A stretch of 64,000 nt of DNA, from contig RFGF01000015.1 of the NCBI GenBank assembly GCA_003695915.1, positions 62,001 to 126,000 of the forward strand, in the 5' to 3' direction. The translations under genes were made by a program, and so were the position numbers. The notes beneath the pieces were generated by a model that made no database searches, was not told the origin of the DNA, and saw only the letters and a program-made list of their open reading frames with translations. This document shows positions 1 through 9,854 of the stretch, piece by piece; positions within the stretch are counted from its first letter, which is position 1; every line of letters starts with the position of its first letter. The stretch is from Nitrospirota bacterium (lineage in GTDB: Bacteria > Nitrospirota > Nitrospiria > Nitrospirales > UBA8639).

Positions 1-1129
1 CGCAGGGGCGCTCATAGCGTGGCGCTTCGTCGGTCAACAATGTGGCGGGAATTTCCGCAACGGTTTGTCCGCCGTGACGCACCCGAAGCATGCCGTCGTC
101 CGTCACCTGTCCGATCACAGCCGCATCGATGCCCCACTTGTGACAGATTTCCATCACCCTGTGCTCTTCTCCAGTTCTGGCCACGAGCAACATGCGTTCC
201 TGGGACTCGGAGAGGAGGATGTCATAGGCCGTCATGTTCGGCTCGCGGCAGGGAACGTGGTCGAGCTCCAATTGAATGCCGGTTCCCGCTCGCGAGGCCA
301 TCTCGCACGAAGAACTGGTGAGCCCTGCGGCCCCCATGTCTTGAATGCCTACTAGCAGATCGTGATCCAACAGTTCGAGACAGACTTCCAAAAGCAACTT
401 TTCCAAGAAGGGATCGCCGACCTGAACATTGGGGCGCTTGGCATCAGCGGATTCATCGAAACTATCCGAGGCCATAGTGGCTCCATGAATCCCATCCCGT
501 CCGGTTTTGGCCCCGATATAGAGGACCGGATTCCCGACACCCTGAGCCCGTCCCCGAAGCAACCGGTCTTTCTCGACGATCCCGAGGCACAACACATTGA
601 CGAGCGGATTCCGGGAATACAAATCGTTGACGGCAATCTCACCTCCTACGGTGGGCACCCCCACACAATTGCCATACCATGAGATTCCCGCCACCACTTG
701 CTTCAACAAATGTCGATTCTGCGGAAGATGAAGCTCGCCGAAGCGTAAGGCATTCAATAAGGCAATGGGTCTAGCTCCCATGGTGAAAATATCTCGAAGA
801 ATCCCGCCTACGCCCGTCGCTGCTCCCTGGAACGGCTCGATGAAGGAAGGATGATTATGGGATTCGATCTTGAAGACTGCCGCGAGTCCATCGCCGATAT
901 CGACAGCTCCGGCGTTTTCCCCCGGGCCTTGAAGAACCCGGGCTCCTTCCGTTGGGAAGCGTTTGAGATGGATGCGCGAACTCTTGTAACTGCAGTGTTC
1001 GCTCCACATCACAGAAAACATTCCCAACTCGGTTATTGTAGGGGCACGCCCCAATCGATCGACGATCCGTTGGTATTCGTCGTGAGACAATCCGTGTTGG
1101 TCCAATAGTTCTTGGCTAATCGATGTCAT
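1..1129 (-). CDS. purL: Phosphoribosylformylglycinamidine synthase subunit PurL (partial)
   Basis: Large subunit of FGAM synthase, which makes formylglycinamidine ribonucleotide from FGAR in purine synthesis in the cytoplasm. Translating the minus strand from the ATG at 1129 gives the classic PurL start ([36 protein letters not shown]) followed by the ATP/FGAR-binding stretch [21 protein letters not shown]. About 376 residues are present, half of the usual ~740; the C-terminal half lies beyond base 1. No frameshift is seen in this part. It follows cysE on the same strand with a 120-base gap, so cotranscription is possible. The short-type length implies separate purQ and purS elsewhere (family knowledge). 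Confidence 0.96.
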   Translation of the reverse strand, partial: MTSISQELLDQHGLSHDEYQRIVDRLGRAPTITELGMFSVMWSEHCSYKSSRIHLKRFPTEGARVLQGPGENAGAVDIGDGLAAVFKIESHNHPSFIEPFQGAATGVGGILRDIFTMGARPIALLNALRFGELHLPQNRHLLKQVVAGISWYGNCVGVPTVGGEIAVNDLYSRNPLVNVLCLGIVEKDRLLRGRAQGVGNPVLYIGAKTGRDGIHGATMASDSFDESADAKRPNVQVGDPFLEKLLLEVCLELLDHDLLVGIQDMGAAGLTSSSCEMASRAGTGIQLELDHVPCREPNMTAYDILLSESQERMLLVARTGEEHRVMEICHKWGIDAAVIGQVTDDGMLRVRHGGQTVAEIPATLLTDEAPRYERPC

Positions 1130-1249
1130 GGATTGTTGTGGAGGACTCGTCATTCCTCGTGTCTAGACGCCGGGTCGCCTCTGAAACGTCTTTCGGTCTC
1201 GACCGTTGCAAAAGATGGTCGAAACCGGATCACGCTCGTCTTTCAAGGG

Positions 1250-1915
1250 CTACGATGGAGAAGTGCCAGTATGGTTCGGCGGATTTTCAAGCTGTTTACG
1301 GAGTTCGATCAATTCGCGCTCGATCGCATCGAACCGCTCGGCGATGGGGTCCGGAAGATTGATGTGATCCATGGATTCTTCGGGAACTCGGACCCCGACG
1401 GTTTTAATGACCTTGCCCGGAATGCCGATCACGGTGGAATTCGACGGGACCGAGCGCAGCACGACAGAATTCGCTCCGATTTTCACGAAGTCACCGATGC
1501 GGATATTGCCGAGGACTTTGGCGCCGGCTCCCACCACCACATGGTTCCCCAGCGTCGGGTGCCGTTTCCCTCGCTCTTTCCCCGTTCCTCCCAACGTCAC
1601 ACCTTGAAACAACGTGACATAGTCGCCGATTTCGGTCGTTTCCCCGATCACGACCCCCATTCCATGGTCGATAAAAAACCCTTTTCCAATCTTTGCACCC
1701 GGATGAATCTCGATGCCAGTCAACCACCGGGCGACATGGGCGATCAATCGCGGCAACAGCGGAATCCGACGGCACCATAACCAATGGGCCAGACGATGAG
1801 CCAAGAGGGCATGAAAGCCGGCATAGGTCAAGAGTACTTCCAAGCGGCTCCGCGCTGCAGGATCGCGTTCGAGTGCAGCCTGTAAGTCTTGGCTAATGGT
1901 TTTCAATAAGGTCAC
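1250..1915 (-). CDS. cysE: Serine O-acetyltransferase
   Basis: Transfers acetyl from acetyl-CoA to L-serine to give O-acetylserine, the precursor for cysteine synthesis. The 221-residue protein has an N-terminal helical part and a left-handed beta-helix of hexapeptide repeats from about residue 65. Diagnostic stretches are [21 protein letters not shown] and [22 protein letters not shown], with the catalytic Asp/His of the CysE family in IDHG. The start is a GTG. The C-terminal tail (about residues 185-221) is charged and longer than in minimal CysE proteins. It lies between ispF and purL on the minus strand. Confidence 0.96.
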   Translation of the reverse strand: MTLLKTISQDLQAALERDPAARSRLEVLLTYAGFHALLAHRLAHWLWCRRIPLLPRLIAHVARWLTGIEIHPGAKIGKGFFIDHGMGVVIGETTEIGDYVTLFQGVTLGGTGKERGKRHPTLGNHVVVGAGAKVLGNIRIGDFVKIGANSVVLRSVPSNSTVIGIPGKVIKTVGVRVPEESMDHINLPDPIAERFDAIERELIELRKQLENPPNHTGTSPS

Positions 1916-1962
1916 GGCTAATGTGGTAAGAAGCCAATACGTTGTTCATCGTGGCTTATGGG

Positions 1963-2448
1963 TCATTGATGCAGGGGCCGGCGTTGGAGGAGGCACACGG
2001 CTTGAGCACCGATTCCTTCTCCACGGCCGATCGCCCCTAATCCCTCCCCGCTTTTTACCTTCACATTGATCTGATGCGATTCGACCGCCAACACACGCGC
2101 GAGTCGTTCGGCCATCGGCTTAAGGTACGGACTCAGCTTCGGAGCTTCGGCCAAGATACAACAATCGAGATTGACGAGTTGAAAGCCTTTGGTTTCCATC
2201 AACGTTGCCACGTCTTTCAGCATGGCCAGGCTGTCGAGATCTTTGAATTGGGGGTTGGAACTGGGGAAATGTCCGCCTAAATCGCCTTCTCCAAGCGCTC
2301 CCAAAATGGCATCGCACACCGCATGCGTCAAGGCATCGGCATCCGAATGGCCATCGAGCCCTTTGGCGAAGGGAATCTCGATCCCGCCAAGGATCAGCCG
2401 CCGTCCAACCCTCAAGGGGTGTATGTCATACCCTTGTCCAATACGCAT
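1963..2448 (-). CDS. ispF: 2-C-methyl-D-erythritol 2,4-cyclodiphosphate synthase
   Basis: Cyclises CDP-ME-2-phosphate to MEcPP in the non-mevalonate (MEP) isoprenoid pathway. The 161-residue product has the family start MRIGQGYDIHPL with the metal ligands Asp and His in YDIH, followed by KGLDGHSDADALTHAVCDAILGA and the C-terminal KSGEGLGAIGRGEGIGAQAVCLL. I use the ATG at 2448 because it gives the canonical N-terminus; an in-frame GTG lies six bases upstream. It sits 16 bases downstream of ispD, the common ispDF order, and is probably translated from the same message. Confidence 0.96.
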   Translation of the reverse strand: MRIGQGYDIHPLRVGRRLILGGIEIPFAKGLDGHSDADALTHAVCDAILGALGEGDLGGHFPSSNPQFKDLDSLAMLKDVATLMETKGFQLVNLDCCILAEAPKLSPYLKPMAERLARVLAVESHQINVKVKSGEGLGAIGRGEGIGAQAVCLLQRRPLHQ

Positions 2449-2464
2449 ACTCACCGTCCCGTGG

Positions 2465-3166
2465 TTAAACGTGCTCGGTGAATCGAAGCAAAGCCTCCCC
2501 CAAGGCTAAATCCTCCGGTGTGGTTATTTTAACATTGTGAGGGCTCCCAAGAACCACCCGTATGGGATGACCGATGCGTTCAATCAATGCCGCATCGTCT
2601 GTGACTTCCCAGCCCTGAGCGACGGCGAGGCGATGTCCTTCTTCGAGCCACTCATAGCGGAACACTTGAGGCGTTTGAATGATCCAGAGTTCTTCGCGAT
2701 TCAACGTTTCGACGACTGTTCCTTGTGGGCTCACCCGTTTGACCGTATCGTTCATGGGGATTCCCGCCACCGCGGCGCCGGTGTCTCGAGCCGCTCGAAG
2801 GACGCGTTCGACCATCATGCGCGTGAGAAACGGTCTCACCCCATCATGCACCAAGACGAAATCCGGGACCTCTCGAATGGCTGCCAACCCCCTCCCGACC
2901 GAATCCTGCCGTCTCGGCCCACCATCGACAACCCGCACAGCGGGGCCAAATCCATAATGATCGATGATCTGGGTTTGGCAATACTGGCGATCGGCTTCGG
3001 GAACGAGAACAACGATTTCTGCGATAACAGGAAGGGACGTCAAGATTCGAAGGGAATACACCAAAATCGGGAGCCCGCCGAGCGACAAGAATTGTTTGGG
3101 AACCGCTCCTCCCATGCGTCGGCCTTGGCCGGCGGCCGGGATAATGGCCACCACGCGATTAGACAC
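2465..3166 (-). CDS. ispD: 2-C-methyl-D-erythritol 4-phosphate cytidylyltransferase
   Basis: Couples CTP to MEP to form CDP-ME, the third step of the MEP pathway. The 233-residue protein begins with the nucleotide-binding signature AAGQGRRMGGAVPKQFL and carries VLVHDGVRPF, PMNDTVKRV and QTPQVFRYEWL, all typical of IspD, with the conserved Thr/Lys pair in the MNDTVKRV segment. The start is a GTG that overlaps the last codons of the upstream PIN-TRAM gene by 8 bases, which suggests translational coupling. ispF follows directly. Confidence 0.96.
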   Translation of the reverse strand: MSNRVVAIIPAAGQGRRMGGAVPKQFLSLGGLPILVYSLRILTSLPVIAEIVVLVPEADRQYCQTQIIDHYGFGPAVRVVDGGPRRQDSVGRGLAAIREVPDFVLVHDGVRPFLTRMMVERVLRAARDTGAAVAGIPMNDTVKRVSPQGTVVETLNREELWIIQTPQVFRYEWLEEGHRLAVAQGWEVTDDAALIERIGHPIRVVLGSPHNVKITTPEDLALGEALLRFTEHV

Positions 3167-4187
3167 GTGCCAGGCTTAACTCCTCTCGCTCGGTCTCTTC
3201 TCGCAGTCGGGTAAAAATCATTCGGCCGGCACTCGTTTGCAGCACGCTGGTCACCACGACTTCGACATTTTTCCCGATCAACCGTTTGGCATTGTCCACG
3301 ACCACCATCGTACCGTCATCCAAATAAGCCACTCCTTGGCCAGCTTCCTTCCCTTCTTTGAGAACAAAGACACGAATGGTCTCGCCCGGAAGCACAACGG
3401 GTTTCAGCGCATTGCACAGCTCGTTGATATTGAGGACCGGAACACCCTGAAGAGCCGCCACTTTATTCAGATTCAAATCGTTGGTGATAATTTTAGCATC
3501 CAATTTCTTGGCCAGTTCCACCAATTTGGTATCCACTTCTTTGACATGGGGAAAATCGTCTTCGACGATTTCCACCTTGACGTGCGTCATTTTTTGCATC
3601 GTCTTCAGGACGTCCAATCCTCGACGGCCTCTCGCTCGTTTGAGTCCGTCAGACGAATCGGAGATATGTTGTAATTCCAACAAAATAAATTGCGGAACGA
3701 GCAACGTGCCCTCGATAAAACCCGTTTCGCACAAATCTGCGATTCGCCCATCGATGATGGCGCTCGTATCGAGGAGTTTCAAAGAACAGACTTCTTCTCG
3801 AGTAGGGCCCGACGTGCCGGCCTGTGCCACACGGAGCCAGCCTTCCGTTCCAATGCGCTGCCCCAATCCCCAACCGACATAGGGGAAGCCGAGAAACAAA
3901 AATAGACTGCTGGCCAGTGTCACCCACCAGTTGGCCACATGGGCCAGATTCGTCAATTGAAAGATCACCCCGGCAACCAGCAAGCCAGTTGTAAAGCCGG
4001 CGATCCCTCCAACCATCGACTGCCACGGCATGGCCAGCAACGCCCGCTCGATCCAAAGAATCGCGCTCGCTGTTACTGCTCCAACCATCGCCCCAACGAG
4101 CAGAGTCACCATGTCTCCTCCAACGAGGAAGCCAGCTCCTCCGCCGGCAAGAATACCGAAGATCGGCAACCATATTCGCGAGATCAT
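3159..4187 (-). CDS. Membrane-anchored PIN-TRAM domain protein (YacL-like)
   Basis: Predicted membrane protein with about four N-terminal transmembrane segments (residues ~5-110), then a PIN nuclease-like domain beginning KLLDTSAIIDGRIADLCETG and a C-terminal TRAM domain (GVAYLDDGTMVVVDNAKRLIGK). PIN acidic residues are visible in LLDTSAI, the VEIVEDDF region and IITNDLNLNKVA. This matches the YacL family, often found beside ispD in Gram-positive bacteria and Nitrospira; its true substrate is not established. The start is taken as the ATG at 4187; a TTG lies two codons upstream. The 3' end overlaps ispD. Confidence 0.9.
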   Translation of the reverse strand: MISRIWLPIFGILAGGGAGFLVGGDMVTLLVGAMVGAVTASAILWIERALLAMPWQSMVGGIAGFTTGLLVAGVIFQLTNLAHVANWWVTLASSLFLFLGFPYVGWGLGQRIGTEGWLRVAQAGTSGPTREEVCSLKLLDTSAIIDGRIADLCETGFIEGTLLVPQFILLELQHISDSSDGLKRARGRRGLDVLKTMQKMTHVKVEIVEDDFPHVKEVDTKLVELAKKLDAKIITNDLNLNKVAALQGVPVLNINELCNALKPVVLPGETIRVFVLKEGKEAGQGVAYLDDGTMVVVDNAKRLIGKNVEVVVTSVLQTSAGRMIFTRLREETEREELSLARV

Positions 4188-4250
4188 ACGCAATGCTCGT
4201 GGGGCTTCGTATCGGACAATAGCGTGAAAGGGCGTGTCGAGAAAAACTCG

Positions 4251-5249
4251 TTACGCAGTCTGGATAAATTCTTCGGCCTGTCGAACATCCTCACGGCTTC
4301 CAATGATCAACGGCACGCGTTGGTGTAACGCTTTGGGTTGGATTCGAAGGATAGGCTCGCGCCCCGTACTCCCTCGCCCCCCAGCTTGTTCGAGAAGGAA
4401 ACTCAAGGGAGCGGCCTCGTACATGAGTCGGAGCTTGCCTTCCGGCTTTTTGGTTTCGGCTGGATAAAGAAAGATCCCGCCCTTGAGCAGGATCCGATGC
4501 ACGTCGGCAACGAGACATCCGGAATAGCGGCTTGAATACGGTCGGCCAGACGCCGCATCGGGCTCTTTTAAAAAGTCGAGATATCGTCGAGTGCCGGACG
4601 GCCATTTGTGATAATTCCCTTCGTTGACACTGTACAGGGATCCGCGAGCGGGCACCCGGACGTGTTGCGCAGCGAGAAGGAACTCTCCTATTCCAGGATC
4701 CAAAATGAACTGATGCACACCGGATCCACAGGAATAGACGAGAGACACGCTCGGGCCATACAACAGATATCCAGCAGCGACTTGCTCCGCTCCGGTTTTC
4801 AACAAATCGGATTCATTCACCGGCTCACCCGATGACGCCAATCGATGAATGGAGAAAATCGATCCCAGCGGCGCATTGACATCGATATTGGATGAACCGT
4901 CCAGGGGATCGAAAAATAAGGCATATTTCCCCGGTTGTTTGGCAGTGGTGATCGTGAGCGGTTTTTCCATTTCTTCGGAAATCAATGTGCGAACGACATT
5001 GCTCGAATCAAAGGCGGCAATGAACGTCTGATTCGCTCGCTCATCGAGTTTCTGCACCTCTTCGCCCTGAACATTGCGTGCCCCTGTCGAGCCGATCAGA
5101 TCCAATAATCCCGAACGGCTGAGATCACGGGCAATACATTTCCCGGCTAAGGCGATCTGAAGCATAATGGACGAAAACTCGCCCGTAGCCTGGGGATGGA
5201 GGGCTTCTTCGCGCAGGATGAATTGCGTCAGGGTCAGCGCTGCATGCAT
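4251..5249 (-). CDS. fbp: Class I fructose-1,6-bisphosphatase
   Basis: Hydrolyses fructose-1,6-bisphosphate to fructose-6-phosphate in gluconeogenesis and sugar-nucleotide supply. The 332-residue length is standard for class I. The metal and substrate motif FDPLDGSSNIDVNAPLGSIF is intact, and YSSRYSGCLVADVHRILLKGGIFLYP and GKLRLMYEAAPLSFLLEQAGG are the conserved C-terminal blocks. It lies upstream of the PIN-TRAM gene and downstream of the phosphomannomutase gene on the same strand, with a 225-base gap on the mutase side. For an organism that fixes CO2 by the reverse TCA cycle, as Nitrospira does, this enzyme would be needed to make hexoses (inference). Confidence 0.96.
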   Translation of the reverse strand: MHAALTLTQFILREEALHPQATGEFSSIMLQIALAGKCIARDLSRSGLLDLIGSTGARNVQGEEVQKLDERANQTFIAAFDSSNVVRTLISEEMEKPLTITTAKQPGKYALFFDPLDGSSNIDVNAPLGSIFSIHRLASSGEPVNESDLLKTGAEQVAAGYLLYGPSVSLVYSCGSGVHQFILDPGIGEFLLAAQHVRVPARGSLYSVNEGNYHKWPSGTRRYLDFLKEPDAASGRPYSSRYSGCLVADVHRILLKGGIFLYPAETKKPEGKLRLMYEAAPLSFLLEQAGGRGSTGREPILRIQPKALHQRVPLIIGSREDVRQAEEFIQTA

Positions 5250-5474
5250 GTCAAACAGCCGGAGGCTCTATAAAGTTAGGGTGTGTCATATTATAGAACC
5301 TTCATGGCCCCACGAGCAATGAAAATCTCTCGGTTTTGGTCTGAGAGTGCAGGCTCGAGGCGGATGGATCCACAGCAGGACCAGGCAATGATCGATAAGG
5401 ATGGAACTCCAGGAACACAGGAAAACCGAACCAAAGCGCGTGGAACGTTCCACGCATCTTCAACGGTTCGGGTA

Positions 5475-6869
5475 TCAGCTTGGCGTGTGACGACAGGCCT
5501 GGAGTTCCGATTCGAGAAAGTGGCGAATTTTTTGAAGCGCTTCCGGCGTGGCGGCTTCGAATCGGAGAACCAATGCCGGTTGCGTATTCGATGCGCGGAT
5601 CAAACCCCACCCTTCTGGAAATTGGACGCGGACGCCATCGATGGTGACGAGTTTTCGAATCGCCAAGTCTGGATCGGGCGGCTGACCGTGGGCGGCGAGG
5701 CTGTCGAGACGATTTTTCACGGCTTCGACTAAGACGAATTTTTGGTCGTCGGGGCAGTCCAACCGGATTTCCGGCGTCACGACCGTTCGAGGGATGTCGC
5801 TTAACAAGGCTGACAACGGTTTCCCCGTCTTGACCATAATTTCAATCAATCGACAGGAGGCATACACCGCATCGTCGTACCCGTAATAGCGGTCGGCGAA
5901 AAACATGTGTCCGGACATTTCGCCGGCAAGCACAGCGCCTTCCTCTTTCATTTTGGCCTTGATGACGGAATGGCCCGTTTTCCACATAATGCCTCGTCCA
6001 CCACGTTTTTCGATATCGTCATAGAGAAACTGTGAGGCTTTGACTTCGGAAATACACGTACTTCCAGGTCTGGCTTCTAATACATCGCGAGCAAAGATCA
6101 TGAGCAAACGATCGCCCCACAGAATATCCCCGTGTTCATCGATCGCACCGATCCGATCGGCATCACCGTCGTATCCGATTCCGACATCAGCTCGAGTTTC
6201 CTTGACAGCGCGGATGAGATCCTGCAGATTTTCAACGACCGTCGGATCGGGGTGGTGATGAGGGAACCGCCCGTCCAACTCGCAATACAACCCAGTCACG
6301 TTGCACCCGAGTTGTTCCAAGGCCGGCTTGGCGACGAGCGATGCGGCCCCATTCCCACAATCGATGACCACGTGCAAACCGCTGGCATCCAGCGATGCAA
6401 ACTGCTGGCGCAAATAGGCGAGATACTCATCGAGAATCGGTGAATCCTTGACCCTGCCGTGCCCATCTGTGAAATCGCCCCGCTCCATGATCGTGCGGAG
6501 TTCCTGAATCGCTGACCCATGGAGTGCTTCTTTACCGAGACAGAGCTTGAAGCCATTGTATTCTGCGGCGTTATGACTACCAGTGACCATAATGCCCCCT
6601 TCTACCGGGCGATGATACAAGGAAAAATACAGAAGAGGCGTGGTACAGACGCCGATATCCAATACATCGAGCCCTCCTGCAGTCAAGCCGGCAACGAGGG
6701 CATCCCGCAGCGAGGGAGACGTGAGGCGCCCATCGCGTCCGACCGTCACCGTTCGCACACGATGGTTGCGACCCATCGTTGCGTAAGCCCGCCCGAGCGA
6801 CTCGGCCATCTGAGGCGTCAGTTCTGTACCTACGACCCCGCGAATATCGTACTCTCGAAAGATACTCAT
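5475..6869 (-). CDS. Phosphomannomutase/phosphoglucomutase
   Basis: Alpha-D-phosphohexomutase that interconverts mannose-6-P and mannose-1-P (and probably the glucose pair). The 464 residues start FREYDIRGVVGTELTP and contain the phosphoserine loop GGIMVTGSHNAAEYNGFK, the Mg-binding loop GYDGDADRIGAIDE, the sugar-binding loop AGEMSGHMFF and the phosphate-binding RASNTQPALVLRFEA. These are the four motifs of the AlgC/ManB group. It is 35 bases downstream of the GDP-mannose pyrophosphorylase gene on the same strand, so the pair supplies GDP-mannose. The exact substrate preference cannot be read from sequence. Confidence 0.93.
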   Translation of the reverse strand: MSIFREYDIRGVVGTELTPQMAESLGRAYATMGRNHRVRTVTVGRDGRLTSPSLRDALVAGLTAGGLDVLDIGVCTTPLLYFSLYHRPVEGGIMVTGSHNAAEYNGFKLCLGKEALHGSAIQELRTIMERGDFTDGHGRVKDSPILDEYLAYLRQQFASLDASGLHVVIDCGNGAASLVAKPALEQLGCNVTGLYCELDGRFPHHHPDPTVVENLQDLIRAVKETRADVGIGYDGDADRIGAIDEHGDILWGDRLLMIFARDVLEARPGSTCISEVKASQFLYDDIEKRGGRGIMWKTGHSVIKAKMKEEGAVLAGEMSGHMFFADRYYGYDDAVYASCRLIEIMVKTGKPLSALLSDIPRTVVTPEIRLDCPDDQKFVLVEAVKNRLDSLAAHGQPPDPDLAIRKLVTIDGVRVQFPEGWGLIRASNTQPALVLRFEAATPEALQKIRHFLESELQACRHTPS

Positions 6870-6904
6870 GATGCGATGCTCCTCGAATCAGCCTACTTGA
6901 TGAA

Positions 6905-8356
6905 TTAGCCCAATTGCTGCGGTGGGCGTCCGAAATCATCGTGCAGACGGACGATATCGTCTTCCCCAAGGTAGTTCCCATTTTGCACTTCCACGATCTC
7001 TAAAATCTGGTCACCCGGATTTTCCAGGCGATGGGGCGTTTCTCGGGGAATAGCTGTGCTTTGTCCAGGGTGAAGATCAAAGATTTCCTCTCCCCGCGTC
7101 ACCCGCGCGCGCCCTGCGATCACCACCCAATGTTCGCTTCGTCGATGATGAAGCTGCAGTGACAACCGCTTGCCGGGGTTCACCGTGATCCGCTTGACTT
7201 TATAGCCGCTCGCTTCTTCGAGGATCGTATACGACCCCCAAGGCCGGTACACGGTACGGTGCTCTCGATGTTCTTGCGCATTGCGGGCGCGCAAGGCCTC
7301 GACGACTTTCTTGACGTCTTGCGCTCTGTCTTTGGGACAGACCAATGTCGCATCCGGTGTATCCACCACAATCATGTCCGCCAGCCCAATGGTCGCGACG
7401 ATGCGTTGCTGACCAAACAACACGGAGTTCGTGCTGCCGAGATCGATAATGTTTCCGCTCATAACGTTCCCCGCCCGATCGCATGGCATGACCTCAGGCA
7501 AACTCGCCCAACTCCCGACGTCGGACCAGGTGAAGTCGACGGGAATCATGGCAGTTTTTTCAGATCGTTCCATCACGCCGTAATCGATGGAGACCGCTTC
7601 GAGTTTCCGATACGCACGGGCAAACGCTCCAGTGTCCGATGAACGGGAGTACGCCACGACGCGTTGAAGGGCACGGAACAATGCCGGCTTGTGCCGCTGC
7701 AATTCTTCCACGATCGTGCGGGCTTTCCAGACGAACATTCCACTGTTCCAAAAATATCGGCCTGATCGAAGATACCGCCGCGCAGTGCGAGAATCCGGTT
7801 TTTCCACAAACCGAGTGACACGATAGCCGAGGATACGTCCGGCTTTCGACAAGGGGTGTTTGAGCGAAGGCTGGATATAGCCGTATCCCGTTTCCGGTCG
7901 GGTGGGACGAACGCCAAACGTCACCAGATAATCAGCCTGCGCCAACGTGGTTCCAGCGACCACGGCATGATGAAATTTGCGTTGCGGGGTAATCACATGA
8001 TCAGCGGGCAGCACCACCATGATGGCATCCGGATCCTCTTGCAGCAAACGCAGCGCTGCCAGGCCGATAGCTGGTGCCGTGTTTCGCCCTTCGGGCTCGG
8101 CGACAATGTGCGGCGACAGTTGGTCGTTCCATGCCGCCAATTGCCACTGAATGGATTCGGCCTGTCGATGATTGGTCACAATCCAGATTCGATCGGCGGT
8201 CATGCAGCCGAGCAATCGACGAACGGTCTGTTGGATCAGGGTTTCCTCTCCGAGAATGTTCAGCAATTGCTTGGGGAATCGTTCGCGACTGAGCGGCCAA
8301 AATCGTGTGCCGCTTCCCCCTGCTAAAATGACACCGTGCAGGTGTGGGATGTGCAT
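6905..8356 (-). CDS. manC: Bifunctional mannose-1-phosphate guanylyltransferase / mannose-6-phosphate isomerase
   Basis: Makes GDP-mannose from mannose-1-P and GTP; the C-terminal cupin is a type II phosphomannose isomerase domain. The 483 residues begin with the pyrophosphorylase signature HGVILAGGSGTRFWPLSRERFPKQLL, then FVEKPD and WNSGMFVWKA. The cupin (about residues 370-480) has YRPWGSYTILEEASGYKVKRI, PGKRLSLQLHHRRSEHWVVIAG and IPRETPHRLENPG. Length and order match the AlgA/XanB/CpsB type. It is upstream of the phosphohexomutase gene and likely in one transcription unit. The product would feed polysaccharide or lipopolysaccharide synthesis. Confidence 0.95.
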   Translation of the reverse strand: MHIPHLHGVILAGGSGTRFWPLSRERFPKQLLNILGEETLIQQTVRRLLGCMTADRIWIVTNHRQAESIQWQLAAWNDQLSPHIVAEPEGRNTAPAIGLAALRLLQEDPDAIMVVLPADHVITPQRKFHHAVVAGTTLAQADYLVTFGVRPTRPETGYGYIQPSLKHPLSKAGRILGYRVTRFVEKPDSRTARRYLRSGRYFWNSGMFVWKARTIVEELQRHKPALFRALQRVVAYSRSSDTGAFARAYRKLEAVSIDYGVMERSEKTAMIPVDFTWSDVGSWASLPEVMPCDRAGNVMSGNIIDLGSTNSVLFGQQRIVATIGLADMIVVDTPDATLVCPKDRAQDVKKVVEALRARNAQEHREHRTVYRPWGSYTILEEASGYKVKRITVNPGKRLSLQLHHRRSEHWVVIAGRARVTRGEEIFDLHPGQSTAIPRETPHRLENPGDQILEIVEVQNGNYLGEDDIVRLHDDFGRPPQQLG

Positions 8357-8544
8357 AGGCGCCTCGTTCGTTTGAGCGTGCTATGGGTTGCGTTTATTCA
8401 ACAGTCTGGATTTCTCTGTACGGACTACTCATCGAGCTATCAGGACCGGCGATGCATTCTGATTGGCATGACCGGAGTTGCGAAGGATGAGAGCCACTTC
8501 GTGGAACTTGACGAGACAGGAAAAGACGCCCCGGACCCGCGCTC

Positions 8545-9081
8545 TCAACGCGAACCAGTGTGCCGCGCTTCTAAAATCAATTCGGCAACTTCCCGGACGG
8601 CGCCTGCTCCACCCCCTTTGCGACACACGTAATGTACCACACGGCGGACAGCTTCCACGCAATCGGCTGGAGCTCCAGAAAATCCCACGGCTTGCAATGC
8701 GTCGAGATCGTTGACATCATCCCCCATATACGCAATCTCTTGAAGCGTGATCCGATAGCGTGTGGCTAATCCGCGAAGGACGGCGAGCTTGTCTGTCACA
8801 CCTTGATGGACTTCGGCAATACCCAGTTTTTCGGCGCGCCGTGCGACAAGTTTAGTATTTTCCATTGTGATGATGGCTGTGATGATGCCCTCCTCTTGCA
8901 AGAGCTTGATGCCCATTCCGTCACGAGTGTGAAATTTTTTAAGTTCTTCCCCGCTTTCGCCGTAGTACATCCCTCCGTCGGTCAGGACACCATCGACGTC
9001 CGTCGCGAACAACCGAATGCGACCCAAGGCCGCCTGATGCCTCAGCAACGCCGTCTCTCGTGGTTGATAGGGCGACGTCAT
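8545..9081 (-). CDS. kdsC: 3-deoxy-D-manno-octulosonate 8-phosphate phosphatase (HAD family)
   Basis: Removes phosphate from KDO-8-P on the way to CMP-KDO for lipopolysaccharide. The 178-residue protein is a cap-less HAD-IIIA phosphatase: motif I is ATDVDGVLTDGGMYY with the nucleophile Asp and the second Asp, motif II is in AIITMENTKLVARRAEKL, and motif IV is YMGDDVNDLDAL. The C-terminus is KGGGAGAVREVAELIL as in KdsC. The Thr-Met-Glu-Asn form of motif II is a slight variant of the usual Ser-Gly-Arg. A GGAGG lies 9 bases before the ATG at 9081, deciding the start over the upstream TTG. Sialic-acid-type phosphatases are close relatives. Confidence 0.88.
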   Translation of the reverse strand: MTSPYQPRETALLRHQAALGRIRLFATDVDGVLTDGGMYYGESGEELKKFHTRDGMGIKLLQEEGIITAIITMENTKLVARRAEKLGIAEVHQGVTDKLAVLRGLATRYRITLQEIAYMGDDVNDLDALQAVGFSGAPADCVEAVRRVVHYVCRKGGGAGAVREVAELILEARHTGSR

Positions 9082-9120
9082 GGACAACAACCTCCAAGAT
9101 AAATTCCCACCGTCGACCTT

Positions 9121-9579
9121 TCAGAATTCCGTCGGCTTGGACGATCGCGAGGAAGCTCCATGAGAAAGGAATGTCGCAGGTATCTTCGCTTGGCGGATCT
9201 GTTTTATCCCCCACAAACCTGCCAGACTGCCAAGTCCCCCGCCCACGACGTTGAAAATCACATCGGTCATGCTCGGAAATCTGACCAGATTGAATCCCTG
9301 AATGACTTCAACCATTACGGAGAGCCCGAGACTCAGCAACACCGCAACGACCACCCTTTTGCTGTCCTGAGGATGGCGAGAAGCCACAACGAAGAGAAAG
9401 CCTACCGGAACAAATAACAGCGTATTGAGTGCGATGTCTCCAAGTAAAATCGGAACGCCCCGAAACGGGATCCAGTTGATGCGGTGCCATTGTACGATCG
9501 AAGTAAAATGGGTCCATGGATAGGTGGTGACGGTTATCACGAGACAAATCCATAACACCAAAAGCGCTCGATAGTACAT
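9121..9579 (-). CDS. VanZ-like family membrane protein
   Basis: Small integral membrane protein of about 152 residues with four predicted transmembrane segments: ALLVLWICLVITVTTY, ILLGDIALNTLLFVPVGFLFVVA, VVVAVLLSLGLSVMVEVIQGF and VIFNVVGGGLGSLAGLW. The middle pattern NTLLFVPVGFLF...E.IQ....R...MTDVIFNVVGG is the VanZ-like family core. The function of chromosomal VanZ-like proteins is largely unknown. The ATG at 9579 begins just ahead of the first membrane helix; a GTG at 9615 would add 12 residues. It precedes kdsC with a 39-base gap and could be cotranscribed. Confidence 0.8.
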   Translation of the reverse strand: MYYRALLVLWICLVITVTTYPWTHFTSIVQWHRINWIPFRGVPILLGDIALNTLLFVPVGFLFVVASRHPQDSKRVVVAVLLSLGLSVMVEVIQGFNLVRFPSMTDVIFNVVGGGLGSLAGLWGIKQIRQAKIPATFLSHGASSRSSKPTEF

Positions 9580-9854
9580 CGTGATGTTAGCCCATGGGCG
9601 ATCGTTCACCGGCACCTAGAATCCGCATGAAGCATGTTTATCAAAGAATGCGCTTTTTTACCACCGTTTTCATTCCCAGAACAACGGCCTGTTCGAGAAA
9701 CCGGAACGCTCCGTCACGGTGGCCATCCGTGTTTGCCATGACCTTACGGAAGGCTCTCCCCTTGACCTCGACCTGTTCGGGATTTAGCCTAACAGCTCAG
9801 TCTGGTTTGCCCTTACTAATGGCGTCCGAGGACAGACATAGAGCAGGACATTGG

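Noticed and set aside
9594-9854. Upstream extension of the fibronectin-like lipoprotein
   Set aside because: The frame is open but lacks protein character; the ATG at 9855 gives a proper lipoprotein signal.
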